The notes: generated from the sequence alone by a model not told the origin. Numbered from the stretch's first letter, positions 11,331-24,365 are shown. The stretch: DNA of 64,000 nt from Acheta domesticus (GCA_031308135.1 JAHLJT010000631.1:154831276-154895275), one strand, 5' to 3'. Numbers and translations are program-made.

Positions 11331-11929
11331 TTGTTAACATTTAAAAAAATCAGCAGTATTATGTAACTAATTAAATTTGAAAATATTTCTAAGTATATAC
11401 TTAGAAATAAGAAATACTAAGTATATACTTAGTATATAAGGTTGCTTATAAACAATCATAATAATATTATTAATATTTATGCATTCAAAAATTCTAATTT
11501 TTCAGTCTTTCATACTTTGGGAGATTCAATTTTTCTATCCAAAAGTACAATTATTCAAACCAACTGGAATTTTGTTTAAGTTCAAGTTCATTATTGGCTG
11601 CTATCAGTTTTCTCTGAATTTCATGTTTAAACTTGATGAAACAATAACATAAAAAACCAAATTGCAGAAGTTCTAGTGCTTTAATTCACTGTGTCTGTGT
11701 TTATTACCTAACTGTATCTGTTAAAGTAAGTATTCACAAACCTAATTATATATCATATAGTTTTTCATTGCAGATAAAGAATAAAAAAACGTTTTTTTTA
11801 TTATTGAAAAATACTAGCCAAGTAGTTAGTTACAGAGTGACCAGCAATCTGACTTTTTGGAATTCAAGGATTCTTCCCGGGTTTCCAGGACTCAGAATAT
11901 AAAATTTTCAGCTTCTTTTTCGCTCATTA

Positions 11930-13020
11930 CAAAACATTATACCTTCTCGCTACCGCATTACATAAAAGTTATGTAATGCTGCGCGAAAAAATCGGCGAAT
12001 TTTCGGCAGAAAACACTTGTTATAGGACCCTGTCAATGAAAAAGTGGATAAATCTGAACACTAAATTAAGAAAAACTGATATTAGAATTTTAGAATATTA
12101 AAGAACATTATAACCTTAATACCAAATTTCTTTTAAAAATTTGTAGACGTGTTTAAGAAAATGGAGTTTAAGTGCTATTAAAATTGCGAAATTTGAAGCT
12201 CTTTTTCACTGAAAATTTTTGAGTTTGCAAAAAGCTTTTGAAGTCATTTGAAGCACTTACACTCACAAATGTAATAATGTTTACATGCGATTTCGAGATT
12301 TCAACGGAAATACCAGAGGTCACCTGATACGGAAAAAGTGGTTCTTTTCAAAACGTCTGTCTGTTCGACTGTGAACACCACTAGCGCCTAAACCATGCTT
12401 AGGATTTTTTACAAATTGAAGAAAACCCCTGTCCATCTGGCTCCAGTGGAAGCTTTGAGATTGAAAAACATTCTTTAAAATTTGGGGACACTTTATATGA
12501 AGCCCCCAGGCATTTTCAAAATTTTCTCAAAAACCGCGCAAAATTAAAATTGAAAATTTTAAAACTACAAAATTATAAAGATTGTTGAATGTGACAAAGT
12601 CTGTTGTACAAACTCTTTAAAAAAGGTCGTGTACAATGTTTTGAAAAAAAACGAGTAGTTTTGTATAATTTACGCGTGAAATTTATGATAAAAGAATTTT
12701 CTCCGCATATGTAATAAAGGATGGTAAACAACATGGTGCTAGTATTATTTTGGGCTATATATCCATTTTTTCGAAAATACCAAAATAACATTTCATAACT
12801 ATAAAATTGGAGATATGAATTTTGTTTTTAAACGAAGTCTATTGTAAAAAAATCAGCTATTTAAAGAAGGTCATGTCCATTTTTTTTTTTGAAAAAATTA
12901 GCTGATTTCGTTTATTTAGTATCAGAAATGTATGCAATTTCCAAAAATATTATTTTCTGAAAATCCGCAGATTTTCATTGAAGTTTCTCCTCGTATATCC
13001 GAACGTTTGGAAATAAATAA
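11930..13020 (+). mobile_element. HINE copy, 3' end missing
   Basis: Runs in family orientation from the gttatgtaatgctgcgcg segment near 11970 through a short GTCY tract (12353-12376) to an internal break near 13015. It meets the 3' end of an opposite copy at 13026. Confidence 0.65.
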
Positions 13021-13025
13021 TTAAA

Positions 13026-13255
13026 CTAGTGGTGCTAAGAAAGGCACAGACTTTCTCGCAGTACTTAGTTTTCTAATAACTTTAGTCTGAACTAGGTTTT
13101 CGGTTATGAATGATTCTCTTCCCAGGTACTTTCTTTGGTCGCCCATTGGACATTCTTTTTAACATGTCTTAATTTTTCGTCTTCCTAATGCTAGAACTGA
13201 AACCTCCATACCCTTATTACTATTATACGTTTAAGTCTAAATGCCATATATTACC
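13026..13255 (-). mobile_element. HINE 3'-end fragment
   Basis: Reverse strand ends CCACTAG at 13026, followed by T. About 230 bases of the 3' region survive. Broken off where the tRNA-like sequence begins. Confidence 0.6.
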
Positions 13256-13345
13256 AGGGTGGCCGAGGTGGCTAATTGACGGGCACGGCCTCATTTCTTC
13301 GGAGCTTCGGCAAGCTTCGTTGGTTCGAATTTTGGTCGGGGTGTA
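13256..13345 (+). repeat. tRNA-derived SINE head (class II tRNA-like)
   Basis: Holds TGGCCGAGGTGG (Pol III A box) and GGTTCGAATTTTGG (B box) about 60 bases apart, with a long variable arm in between, as in tRNA-Leu/Ser. The acceptor stem does not pair, so a working tRNA gene is unlikely. Confidence 0.55.
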
Positions 13346-13599
13346 TTATTTATAACCATTCTCTGTTGTCGCAGGAAATAATTGAGTATTCAAGAAACTT
13401 TTTTGAAAACTTTTTGATGCAATTCTAATCACAAATATTACTAATTACGATAAATTAACTGGATATGTCTGTATGTGATTTTGGAATTTTTAACCTTTTA
13501 ACAATTTTTCACATTTCTTCTTGAACTTGTAAAACTTATCATATCTATTGTTTTGCTATCAAACCTTTAGCTTTTTATGCCTGTTTGAATCCGATCCGT

Positions 13600-13680
13600 A
13601 AGGCGCTTGTGTGGCGTAGTGATATAAGTATCGGCACATTAATTTTGAGAATCTGAGTTCTGATCTCAGAGAGGAAAAAT
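13600..13680 (+). repeat. tRNA-derived SINE head, second type
   Basis: GTGGCGTAGTGATATAAG (A box) followed about 40 bases later by GAGTTCTGATCTCAG (B box). The arrangement is that of insect tRNA-type SINEs. A degenerate HINE 3' end (CACCACTAG, then T) follows at 13772-13780. Confidence 0.5.
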
Positions 13681-13981
13681 TTGCTGGTTGAAAACACTTT
13701 TGCTGGTTTACGTAGTAGTGTAACATTGCGGAGCATTTAGACACAGTGCGAGAGAGTATGTGCTTTGATAGCACCACTAGTTCTTCACACTGTTCGAACG
13801 GATGGTGCTCATTCCAAAGTTTAAAATGACTTAAAACTAATTTTGTTGTTTAAAAAATTACACAAATGTAATTTTTTTTAAATAACTCTCTCGCCGTTAT
13901 GGGCTTTTTTCTTAAAAATCGTCTCCAAGTTCAACGAAAATTTCCATATAGGACTAGGTTTCAATCTTCTTTAATATTTCA

Positions 13982-16746
13982 CTAGTGTGTTTACAGAATC
14001 ACACAGACTTTCCCGTAATAGTTTTCTATTTCCTTTGGTCTCGTTAAAGTATTCACACTTTCACATATACTCTTGCCAGCTGCCATCTATCGCCGACCAA
14101 AGTACAATATTTGACATTTTCCTAATTATTCGGTTTTCTAATAGTAGAACGGTAATTTTATTTAAGAATATTTAAGAACAGTAGAACCTCGTCCTAAATG
14201 GCAATTTTCTTTGAAAAATTTGGAGCCGTTCTTAAGAAAATGACGTTTAAGCGCTACTGTAAATTCGAAATTTGAAGCTTTTTACAGAAAAAGTTTTGAG
14301 TTTTCGAAAAACTTCATTCGAAGTCATTTGAAGCACGTTAACTCATATATACAATAGTGTTTACAAATTGCTGGAAATGTGCATATTAACGGTGTGAGAG
14401 AACTTTAAAAAAATAACATTTGTGTAATTTTTGAAAAAAAACAAACAAAAAACAACCCCAAACTGAACTTTAAGTGATCTTAAAGATTACAATTGGCACT
14501 ATACGCTCTAAAAGTTTGAAGAAAAAGTTTGGAGCCGTTTTTAAGAAAATGGCGTTTGAGCTCTACTGTAAATTCGAAATTTGAAGCTCTTTTTACAGAA
14601 AATTTTTGAGTTTTCGAAAAACTTCATTAGAAGTCATTTGAAGCACTTTAACTGCTTACGCAAATTGTTGGAAATGTACATATTAACGGTGTGAACGATT
14701 TAAAAATTATACTTGTGTAATTTTTGAGAACGTAAGACGATACAGCAATATTAATTCTACGTCATCTTAAACAATGCAATAAGCACTATTCGTACGAAAA
14801 GTTTGAAGAAAAAATTTGGAGCCATTTATGAGAAAATGACCTTTGAGAGTTGCTCTGAAAACGTGGAATTTTAAGCTAGTTTTCACAAAAAACTGTTGAG
14901 TTTTGGAGAAACTTTGTAGGATATTATTCAAAGCGCATATACTCATAAATATAATCATGTGAACAAGTCGCAGCTAATGTAAATATTAACAACGTGAGAG
15001 TCAAGTAAAAAAAAATACATTTTTGTAATTTTTGTAATTTTTGAAAAAACAAAAGCATAGAGCTATATATACAGCCGTTAAAACCATATGGTGTTTACGT
15101 CATCTCATAGAGTACATTTAGTACTATACCTACCTAAAGAAAAAGTAGTACATTAGGCACTATCTTTACTAAAAGTTTAAAGAAAAAAATTGAAGCCGTT
15201 TTTGAGAAAATATTGTTTTTGTATTTTTTTTAAATTGCGCATATTGCGCGAAAACTACTAAAATTATAAAAAAAGCACATGACCTTAATGAAATAGCTCA
15301 CTATGGAAAACAAATTGTATTTGAAGGAAAAATCTCTGTCTTCAGTTATATACTTGGGACATCGAGAAAGTAAGAATACAAGGGCTGAGTAGGATACTGG
15401 GGAATATTTTTTTTCAAAATTGGCACCCATATCGTAGAGACGTTTTTAACGGTCATAATAAGTCATGTAGCCCCTCAGTTCAATACAAAATGTCGTCGCG
15501 GCAGCTTATCACGTCCAAAGACATTGGAAATCACGTCTAGTTCGTCGCCCATTTGCTCCACGTACCGTTGATGTGACATTTGTTTCCTCATGTTGCGCAA
15601 TGCGTCTGCGGAGAGTATTCATCCCCAGCTGGTGGAACCCTAGGGATTCGAGGTAATGAATTGTCAGAATGTTACCAATAGGTAACATTGATGCAGATGC
15701 GTCATAGCCATTCGCCAACACAAAAAATTTCAACATTCACAGAGAAAAATCATGGCATCCGTCTTTTGGGACCGGAACGATATCTTGTTGGTCAGTTTCA
15801 TGCCCAAAGAAACAACCATTAATGCTGCTGCATATTGTGAGATCCTACAGAAGTTGAAACACAAAATCAAAGACAAAATAAGAGGGATGCTGACTCATGA
15901 TGTTACTCCTTCTTGACAATGCCACACCCCATGCTGCCCGGCTTATTCAGGACCTGCTTGCGTCGTTTGTATGGGATATTGTGACTCACCCACTCTACTC
16001 CCCGGACCGAGCATCCTCGGATTACCATCTTTTCACCAAATTGACGGAGTTCTTGGGTTGACAGCGATTTTCTAATGATGAGGTCATGCAGACTGAAAAA
16101 GTGACTTAAAGAGGTGGAGCGAAAGGTATACCACAAGAGTACGCAAAAGCTGGTGTCCAGGCTTCAAAAGTGCATTGACCTCAACGGCGATTATGTGGAG
16201 AAGCGATAACATATTTAGGCACTTATCCTGTAAATTTCATTAAAATACATTCATTTTCTGATTTTTAACAAGCCTTGTATTCCTACTTTCTTTTTCAACT
16301 TTCGAAAATTCAGACTACCGTGAAAATCGGACCTATGCAACTTTTACAATGTATTTTACTCTATTCTTGCAAGAAATTTAAGGGAAAAAAATTGAAGCAA
16401 TTTTTGAGAATAATTTGAAAATGTCCCTAGGGTTTCATGTTAAGTACCCCAAAAATTAATGAATGTTTTTCGCAGGGCTTCGACTCAGCCCAGATGGACA
16501 GGGTTTTGTCAAATTTGGAAAAAAATCCTAGGTATAGTTTAGACGATAGTGTTGTTTAAATACATCGGGCAGACAGACGGACAAATGGCCGGACATTTTG
16601 AAACCAACCATTTTTTCGGTATCAGGGGATCCCAAAACGTGTATTTCCATTGAAATCTCGAAATCGATTTTCCGCAGCATTACATAACTTTCCCTATATA
16701 CTACGGATATTTATCCGTATATACGTATGTATACAGGAAAGTAAAA
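13982..16746 (-). mobile_element. HINE copy interrupted by a mariner
   Basis: 3' terminus at 13982 (CTAG then T on the minus strand), 5' palindromic terminus at about 16690-16746 (ACTTTCCTGTATAC). The subunit motif GGAGCCGTTTTTGAGAAAAT recurs near 14219, 14531, 14818 and 15190, so spacings are about 290-375 bases. A mariner at 15373-16283 splits the element; without it the copy is about 1.85 kb. Confidence 0.8.
15373..16283 (+). mobile_element. Mariner-type element with TA target duplication
   Basis: Ends are inverted repeats RGAATACAAGG (left agaatacaagg, right ccttgtattcc), flanked by TA on each side, inserted in a HINE copy. Transposase remains lie at 15753-16209 on the + strand: MASVFWDRNDILLVSFMPKE, then INAAAYCEILQKLKHKIKDK, RGMLTHDV, LLDNATPHAARLIQDLL, YSPDRASSDYHLFTKLTEFL. 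These match the mariner C-terminal catalytic part, with LLDNATPH for LHDNARPH and PDRASSDYH for PDLAPSDYH. Stops and frameshifts occur. 15483-15740 does not resemble a mariner N-terminus and remains unassigned. Confidence 0.82.
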
Positions 16747-17080
16747 GTGGATAAATCCAGTTGCTAAATTAAGAAAAAAGATCCTCTACCACCGTGTGTA
16801 CCAGAAACCCTGTTTTGTGTGTACTTGATACCGGAAAAACAATTGACGGCGTCCGTCCGTCGGTCTGTCCAGTGTATGCGAACCACACTAGCACCTAAAT
16901 TATGGGTAGGATTTTTTCCAAATTGAAGAAATCCCTATCCATCTGGCCTGAGTGAAAGCTCTGCGATTTTGAAAAACATTCATTAATTTTTGGGGGTACT
17001 TTACATAAAGCCCCCGGATCTTTTCAAAATTTTCTCAAAAACGACTCCAAATTTTTTTCTTCAAATTTCTTGAAAGAATA
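16747..17080 (+). mobile_element. HINE 5' fragment, back to back with the previous copy
   Basis: Starts within the 5' region (gtggataaatccagttgc) and runs past the GTCY tract (16850-16870). Lost from 17080; a small piece resumes at 17510-17560. Confidence 0.6.
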
Positions 17081-17505
17081 TAGTAAAATACATATAGTAT
17101 AAAAATATCTTTTGCTGCTAAGGTACTACATTATTTGATTAAAAATACCAACATATTTGCACATGATATTTATAATATATTAAAAAATTCTATGTAATTA
17201 AGAATAATTGCAATATACTTTTTAAATGAATATTTTAAAAAGAAACATAACTTATCAACAAATGTAACTTATGTATAAAACCTTTTTACGAGATTTTAGG
17301 GCACCAAACATATTTATAATTTCATTAAAATCTATGCTTATTGTAATGTCATTTTCTATTGACAATAGAGCCAAATCAAATAGCCTTGATTAATATATAA
17401 AATGTTTAAGTAAATTATTTAAATTATATAATTCCAACTATAAAATATTTTAATTGGTGTCACCCGGGGCGCACCTTCCCCCTGCTCCCACCTAGCTACG
17501 CCACT
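17081..17505. mobile_element. Probable hAT fragment with one recognisable end
   Basis: AT-rich sequence ending gctacgccactg at 17505, the same terminus as the hAT element at 25355-26139. Surrounded by HINE sequence. No left end or duplication seen. Confidence 0.4.
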
Positions 17506-17560
17506 GCATTAGGGTCATGTTCATTTTTTGATAATTTTACGTTCTGTTCCAATTCTTAAA

Positions 17561-18225
17561 CAGATTTAATTTCTCCATGCATCTGAAATATCTTACAATA
17601 TGAAATTTGGATTAGAGATAAATATATTTTTCAGTTCTTTTGAATGATCAGCAAGACTGTTAAAAAATAGTGTATGACCAATGTAGTAAAAGTGATTTTA
17701 TTTTGCTCATAGTATTTCCCCACCGAGCCTTTCGTCTTTGTATTGAAATCTTTCCTATTCGCAAAATAAAATGCCGCTTCTACCACTTGTTTCATTATTA
17801 TAGATTTTTTCAAAATTCAAATGCTTTAATTAAAATGGGAATTCAATCAAATTCTAAAGCACAATTACAACAGCTTGATGTTATTTACCTTAAATGTTTT
17901 ATAAATTCAGTGATCACAGGGTAATTGTTCTTAAGTCAAACGTCTTCGTTTGGAGAAAACAATTAGATTATTGAGCCAATGCTTTTTCCTATGCTCTATG
18001 CTATTTCTCAATGCTTTTTTCTCATTAAGGAATCAACATTTGAATTGGTCCTTTTACTGAAAATAAAAATAGATACTTAACTTGTAGTTTCAGTACTTAA
18101 CCCCATTTCTCCAAAAATTGACTTCAGAACTTTTCCTGTGACCACAGAATTTATTCAATATATTCTTTGTGAGCCTCTAGTTAGAAATATTAAATAATTT
18201 TGTCCAATAATTTATTTTATAGAAC
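17561..18225. other. Unassigned Toll intron sequence
   Basis: AT-rich with no recognised coding similarity or repeat structure. Confidence 0.4.
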
Positions 18226-18662
18226 CAATGTTTTTAAAGATTAATATTAATTCACGTGTGCATGGTTTTTTCTTTATTCTCAACGTTTCAACCATGTGAG
18301 TTTGCTCAACTTCAGGACATCTAAAAAGTTACATTACATTTTTTTACATTTATTAATATGCCATTGTATAATAAATACTAACATTTTCATGTGTTAAAAT
18401 TTTTCTATAATTAGTACAAGTATTTAAAAAAAGTAAGTGGCTCTGTTTTCTTGAATTCTTATACTTAATAAAGAAAAATTTTAATTCGTGAAAATTTTAG
18501 TATTCATCATGCAATGCTATGTTAATAACTGTAAAAAAATGTAATGTAACTTTATAAATCTCCTGAAGATAAGCAAACTCACATGCTCGAAACATTGAGA
18601 ATAGAATAAAGAAAACATAAAACTCAGCACACATGTATTAATGTTAATCTTTAAAAACCTTG
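18226..18662. mobile_element. Foldback MITE
   Basis: Two inverted arms of roughly 150 bases (18226-about 18375 and about 18505-18662), ending in gtttttaaagatta and its complement, with shared blocks such as catgtgagtttgct and gttacattacattttttta. No coding content. Target duplication not clear. Confidence 0.7.
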
Positions 18663-20479
18663 ACCTTAAAATATTTCTTTAATTTAACTGTGTTTTAATT
18701 TGTAGATAAAGTCATTAAATCCCTCATTGTTACCCTCATCATCTTTGCCTCCTTCTTTTTTCATTCTTCATATTTTAAAAATATTTATCAATACTTTCTT
18801 TGTCTTAATAATTTATCCATTTCATTACAAAAATCAGTCTTTGAAATACTATTCTTTTTCCTGTGGTTGACTCAATGGTTTTCCAACAATGTAACTGATT
18901 GATTTTTGCCTCTCATTTATGAATATTTGCATTTTTTACATTCTAAAACACATATTAAGGATAACAATACCTTCATAATTCTCAAAATTACCTCATTGGC
19001 AATTGTGGTATATTAAGAAGACTGTGTCGTAGTTTAGTGTGTTAGTTTTTTTTCCATTATATATTAATAAATTGTACCCCTGGAAAGTTTCTCTTTAATC
19101 TATTTAATTCTGGGGCCAGAGTTTGTGGCATGTTATTTTGCAAACTACACAATGGATGTATATGCTCCAGCTCTGATACTGATTTTTATATACATTAATT
19201 TTTGAAATGCAATAGATAAACTAATATAAAATTTAATTTAATTTACTGTTTCATCAAGACAAAACACAAGAAAAATGATTTTACAAACTCTTTATTTTAG
19301 GTAGTAATGGAAATATGTTTTAAGAAAATGTATACTTGTTATTACATGATTTTTTTCTAATTTCCTTAGATCAAATACTGACGCTTAGGCATGATTGATA
19401 AATGTAATTGATAGATCTCTTTTAACACTGCAGAGCATTAAAATATTTGAGACTTGAGCCTCAGACATTGCTTGCCACAGCTACTGGTAGTGTGGGAAGA
19501 ATTCACAAAGTAATGAATACGCTTTGTATGATCTACTTCAGGCAGTACACTTACTTTGAGAAAAAGAATATAATTTATTTATTAAATATTTTAGTAATAT
19601 CCAAAACTTGGGGTACTACTAAACATTTTTTACCCTGAGAAAGCTGCAATAAATACCCAGAGAAGGCTGCATACCTCCATGTCATCATTATATTCATAAT
19701 CAGTCATTTCTATCATCATACATTCTACAGAAAACACAAGCAAAGGATCAATGTAGTCTTGTGCACAGGAAAGGGGAGAATATTGAAGTCACCTATCCTA
19801 CTAAAGTGAAGTAATGAGGTGTGGCACTCATCCTTTTCATAATCCCTTGACATGTTTTTCAATTCCATAGAAAAATTTTTGGGTTGTACAGGAGCTGTTT
19901 GAAAATTTTTATCAGCGTATTCATTTTATTTACTTTTGTTCAATTTTCAGATTCCTTTTTAATGATTTTTAAATTCTTAATATACAATGTTCTGTCTCTT
20001 CTATTCATGACAAATCTGTTTTGGGATGTACCTCTCTTTCTATTCTTTTAAGTTGTTTCTTGTATTCTTTGCTATGTTCTTTTTGTAGTTATTCTGATAG
20101 GTTTTGTAGATAATTTAAAGATGAATTTATTTTTCAGCTTTATTGCTTTTTTTTAATTCAGAATGATATTTAATAATTCTCAATTGATTTTTTTCAATGT
20201 TTAGTTCATGAAAAGTCTCAATACTTTTAGAAATAATTAATTTTTCATCAAAACACTTGTGTTGGTTATACAATTATACTTAAAAGCTTACCTATTGCAA
20301 AATATTAATCTAATTTGAATTCTGAAGGGGTGAAATACAGATATATTTAAAAATATTTATGTTCAACAGCTAAGAAAAAATAAGCTCGCTCCTATAAATT
20401 CAGGCCATCTTTCATTGTAGTTTAGTCCTGCTAGAGAAATTCACATAAATAATCTTGAAAGTGTTGTGTGTTTACTTAC
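18663..20479. other. Unassigned Toll intron 1 sequence
   Basis: AT-rich, no recognised gene or mobile element. Most of it is simple low-complexity A/T sequence up to the exon 1 donor at 20479. Confidence 0.4.
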
Positions 20480-20735
20480 CAGATTTGTAACATACTTCAC
20501 TTCCTTCTGTATTTCCTTTGGCCACTTCAGGACATGATTCACATTCATTTGGATAGTTATCATCACAATGAAATTTTAGTAACCCCTTTTCATCAAACCA
20601 TGATAGCCTCTCTGTATCAGTTTGAAAAATTTCTATTCCACATGGTCTTGTGGAAACTATCACAACACTGTTTAAGCATATTGGAATTGCTACAATGATC
20701 CACACATTGACTGAGACAAATTCAGAGAAAGTCAT
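20480..20735 (-). CDS. Toll-family receptor, exon 1 (signal peptide and N-terminal ectodomain)
   Basis: First coding exon of a Toll receptor of 875 residues (six exons, 2628 bases with stop, all phases compatible). The ATG at 20735 is chosen because it opens a signal peptide (MTFSEFVSVNVWIIVAIPIC, hydrophobic about residues 7-28); no ATG lies further upstream in frame before the open frame ends. A Cys-rich N-terminal segment follows (residues about 33-82, with CDDNYPNECESC). Donor TCTG|gtaagt at 20480/20479 leaves one base that joins AT of exon 2 to make Asp86. Intron 1 is 9.8 kb and full of repeats. Toll receptors sit in the plasma or endosomal membrane and signal through MyD88-type adaptors to NF-kB factors. 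A single LRR block without a distal second Cys-rich cluster, and almost no tail after TIR, favour the Toll-9/TLR-like group over Toll-1; this subfamily call is inference. Confidence 0.85.
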
Positions 20736-22255
20736 TATAAATGAAAGAACTTCTGAACAAATTTCCACTGCCTTTTTCTGGATATCTGCTCACAGCATCT
20801 AATGTTGGAGTAAATATAGCATTAGTAAACGTTATTGACAGTTCCTATATATTTTTTTCTATTTTCTATTTACATATTTCTGACATGTAAGTAGCTCATA
20901 AATATTTCTTAAAGGTTACACAAATAATAATAATACTTATTAGAAATTAGACATTCCTAATACAATTCTTAAACAAATATTTACGAACATGATACATACC
21001 GTCTTGTTTTGAATTCATTTTTCATCTTCTGTCTTCAAGAAAACATAATTTCCAACATTGCAAAAAATATCTAAATTCTTGCTTTGGAATTATATGCTTC
21101 TTTTCAAGTCTTTTCTGTGACTACCATTTGGTTCTGAAAGTTTTATCTGCTAGTAGAATAGTGCTTACACTCACAATGGCTTTGATGTATCAAACATTTT
21201 AATCTTATCTGTATGATCAGGAGCTTCAGGTGAGATTGTGTAGAAACATTGATTTGCAGATCCCAAATTAAAAATAAATTATTCATAGGCAACCTTTAGC
21301 CTGTAGATAAAATAGAAATAGTATGTCAAAATTGTGAATTTCGGGATTTTATTACTACACTTTATTATTTAAATTATGTGAAATTAAAACATTTTTAAAT
21401 TTATTTATTAAGGTTGCAGAAGTTACCAAGCAATTTATTTTGTTTATATATAATAACAATGAACACTGTCGGTCTAACCTTCGTTAATACGAATGCCAAG
21501 GGACCGAAATAATCGGAGTTCGTGTTGAAAAAATTCGTGTCATCCGATTATTATAAGTATATTTATTATTGTATTTCCTTGCCGGTTCGCAAATTTTGTT
21601 TGTGTTACAGTGAAATTCATGTTAAACGAGTTCGTGCTAATGACAGTTTACTGAGCAAATAATACAGGTAAAATAAAAATAATACAGGTAAAATACCTGT
21701 AAAATAATTATTTGCTCACAAATAATAAAATAATTATTTGCTCAGCTTTATTGTTTGGAAAGTTTTACTGTGCGGTACCCGTACGGCAAAGCCTAATTTG
21801 CCGGACGTGTACCACAAAGAAGTCGTGGCCATATAAAACTGAGTATTGCAAAATAAAGAAAACACAGGACCAACATGATTTAACATCCTCCGAAAATGTA
21901 TTTGACGAATCAATTTCAACATGCAATTCAACATTTCATTCGTACACCGAATTCTCACTTTTTGTTCTAGTTACTTAAAAACTATTTTTTCGACGTTTCT
22001 TCATCAACTGTTGACGTAAAAATTGGTTTTTCAACTTAATAAATGGCTTCAGAGGTTAGGAAGCATGCCTCTAGTACCCCAATGCTGGTTTTTGATAGCG
22101 AAATAAAATAATTGTATGGATAGTTAGGGTCTTTAATTCTTGTGGTAGATGAAATAAAATGATTTTCAACAAAATACTTTGCGCGAAAATTTGATGTCGT
22201 GGCTATACTATTTCATTACGTCTTCAAACAACTATGATAATCGGAAAATTGTTTA
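20736..22255. other. Upstream region of the Toll gene
   Basis: Expected to hold the Toll 5' UTR and promoter, but no motif could be assigned with confidence. 21463-21655 holds a possible pogo-like MITE (left tgtcggtctaaccttcg, right cgtgctaatgaca). Confidence 0.35.
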
Positions 22256-22263
22256 CTTGTAAC

Positions 22264-22776
22264 CGGGGCTGTTTTAACAGCATTGGGGGCCCTTGGGCCT
22301 AAGTTACTTTGTGGGCCCCCTATTCTTACTCTCATTCCCCCCCCCCAGTGTTGATGCTGAACTATAAAGAAAATCATATCAATTTACATTGGATTTTGTA
22401 TTTTTTTTAATATTTTGAAAGAATTTCTTAGGGTTTCCATTTAACATTATTCAATGTTGAAAACTTCATGAATGAACATAAATTATTCAAAATAGGTAAT
22501 AAATACTCAATTTTAATAAAAAAAATATTTCGATATTTAGCATTCCGTATTATAAATATTACCAGCAACATTCCATATTATAAATATTATCCAATAATGT
22601 GCGACACCACGGCGCCAATTTTTTGTGTGAATTTTAATCATACTCCATTTTTTACACGTTTTTTGTTTGTTTTTTGAAAAATTAGTTTTTAATTATTTTT
22701 TTTAATTATCGGGGGCCCTTGAATATTGGGGGCCCTGGGCCCGGGCCCCGCAGGCCCGTGCGTTAAGACGGCACTG
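22264..22776. mobile_element. Non-autonomous hAT element with 8-bp target duplication
   Basis: Flanked by exact 8-base direct repeats CTTGTAAC (22256-22263 and 22777-22784). Ends are imperfect inverted repeats: left CGGGGCTGTTTTAACAGCA, right (reversed) CAGTGCCGTCTTAACGCAC. Both are followed by G/C-rich ggggcccttgggcc-like subterminal blocks. 513 bases, AT-rich core, no transposase. Confidence 0.85.
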
Positions 22777-22784
22777 CTTGTAAC

Positions 22785-24365
22785 AAATAAAGAGTAGACC
22801 GATGATTTTAATTGTATAGGTATTATTATAGGTAATATTATAGGTATTGATGACACATTACACAATCACTTGAACTTTGGAAGTGACTAATGAAAATTGG
22901 TTAGGTGTAATGTCAATTACACAAATTGAAGTATCTCGAGGCGGAAGTTAATTTAATGACAGTTTCGAGAGATGCTTTTATATGTTGCTAAAGACTGCGG
23001 AAATATTTCGCGAAAGAATTGTTTCACTCATTGAGACGAAGCGAGTGCAAGGCTTGTATTGTTACTGCATACATACTATTCCGATCAATTGTTAACCCTT
23101 CCTTCTGATTCAGTAAGAAATCGGTCAATATAAAACCTGCAAAGCCATTTGATAATGAAAACCTGATAGCTATGCAAGTTCAAGTCCGTTCAGATAAAAC
23201 TTTTTTCTTATCTAATCTTTTCGCTTGTATTGTATTTAGCACTTATAATGATGTGACGACATGGTACTGTTTTCTATATTCGCTGGAATATGATCTATTG
23301 ACACGATAAGCCTTGAATACTGTTGTTTCCAAAATTGTCTGTACGATTCCAAAAGACGCAACCATCCTATAATTTCCATTCTACATCAATTACCGTACTT
23401 TTTAATAACTATGGAATGGAAACTGAACTACAAAAACGAAAAAGGATTCAAATTTTTTATAACGTAAGAAACAGTAGGGCAAAAAACAATAATTTCAGTA
23501 TTTATTTGTTGTCAGTTTCAAAACTATAGTTGCAAAAATACTTACGTAATTTTCGCGTTGGAGATTCGAAGTTATTGCAAGTCGCCTTTTACTTCGAAAT
23601 ATAACGGAAGTGTGTGTGAGATAGAGAGAGAGAGAGAAATAGAAACAATTAATATTAAATAAAATATAATATAAAATAAAATTAATAAGTATTAGAATCC
23701 CCCTTGTTACTTCAATCGATTGGTGATTATTTGTATAATGAAATTAAGTAGTTTTATTCACGAAATAGCAATGGTGGCTCCTTGGGAAATGCAAGGTTGA
23801 CCCTAACGAGAATGTTCTATTTTAAAACATTTTATATACAATGTAATTTAAATTACTCGTACGGTTTTAGTATTGTGTAAATATTTTCATCTGGAAATAT
23901 ATAAATAATAACAATAATAAATTTTATTCATTCTCACTCAAGTTAACAAATACAGCAGATGCTCGGGTGCAGTGAACTTGGGCAGCTACAGTTTCAGTAA
24001 GCTTATAACGAAAACTAACACTGAGATATAGTAGAAAGATAACACACTTTATAAACAAGTAACAGTTTTACAAAATAGTATCCTATTATACATACAGAAA
24101 ATTATACAAAACACGTATTGTTACAAAGAAAAAAAATTGCGGAAGCTATGTTATGATGACACAAATTTAAAGAAAGAAATTAACTAAGGATAAAGATATT
24201 AATTTCATTTAAATGCGGTAAATAAGAAATTTAACATTGTTTTCATGGTTGATAATGTATCTTTTAAAACACTTCTTGAATTATTTGTTGTTTAGTTTAC
24301 TAACATTAGGTCTATGCGCAATTACAGAGTTATGTAGTCTTAGGACCCCAACACATGTATTACTG
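22785..24365. other. Unassigned intergenic/intronic stretch
   Basis: AT-rich. A short (GA)n tract lies at 23620-23637. No gene recognised. Confidence 0.4.

Noticed and set aside
13256..13345. tRNA-Leu/Ser gene
   Set aside because: A and B boxes present but the acceptor stem does not pair; a SINE head is more likely.
20736..20769. Upstream in-frame GTG as Toll start and an acceptor at 20768
   Set aside because: The ATG at 20735 gives a proper signal peptide; the acceptor has a purine-rich tract.
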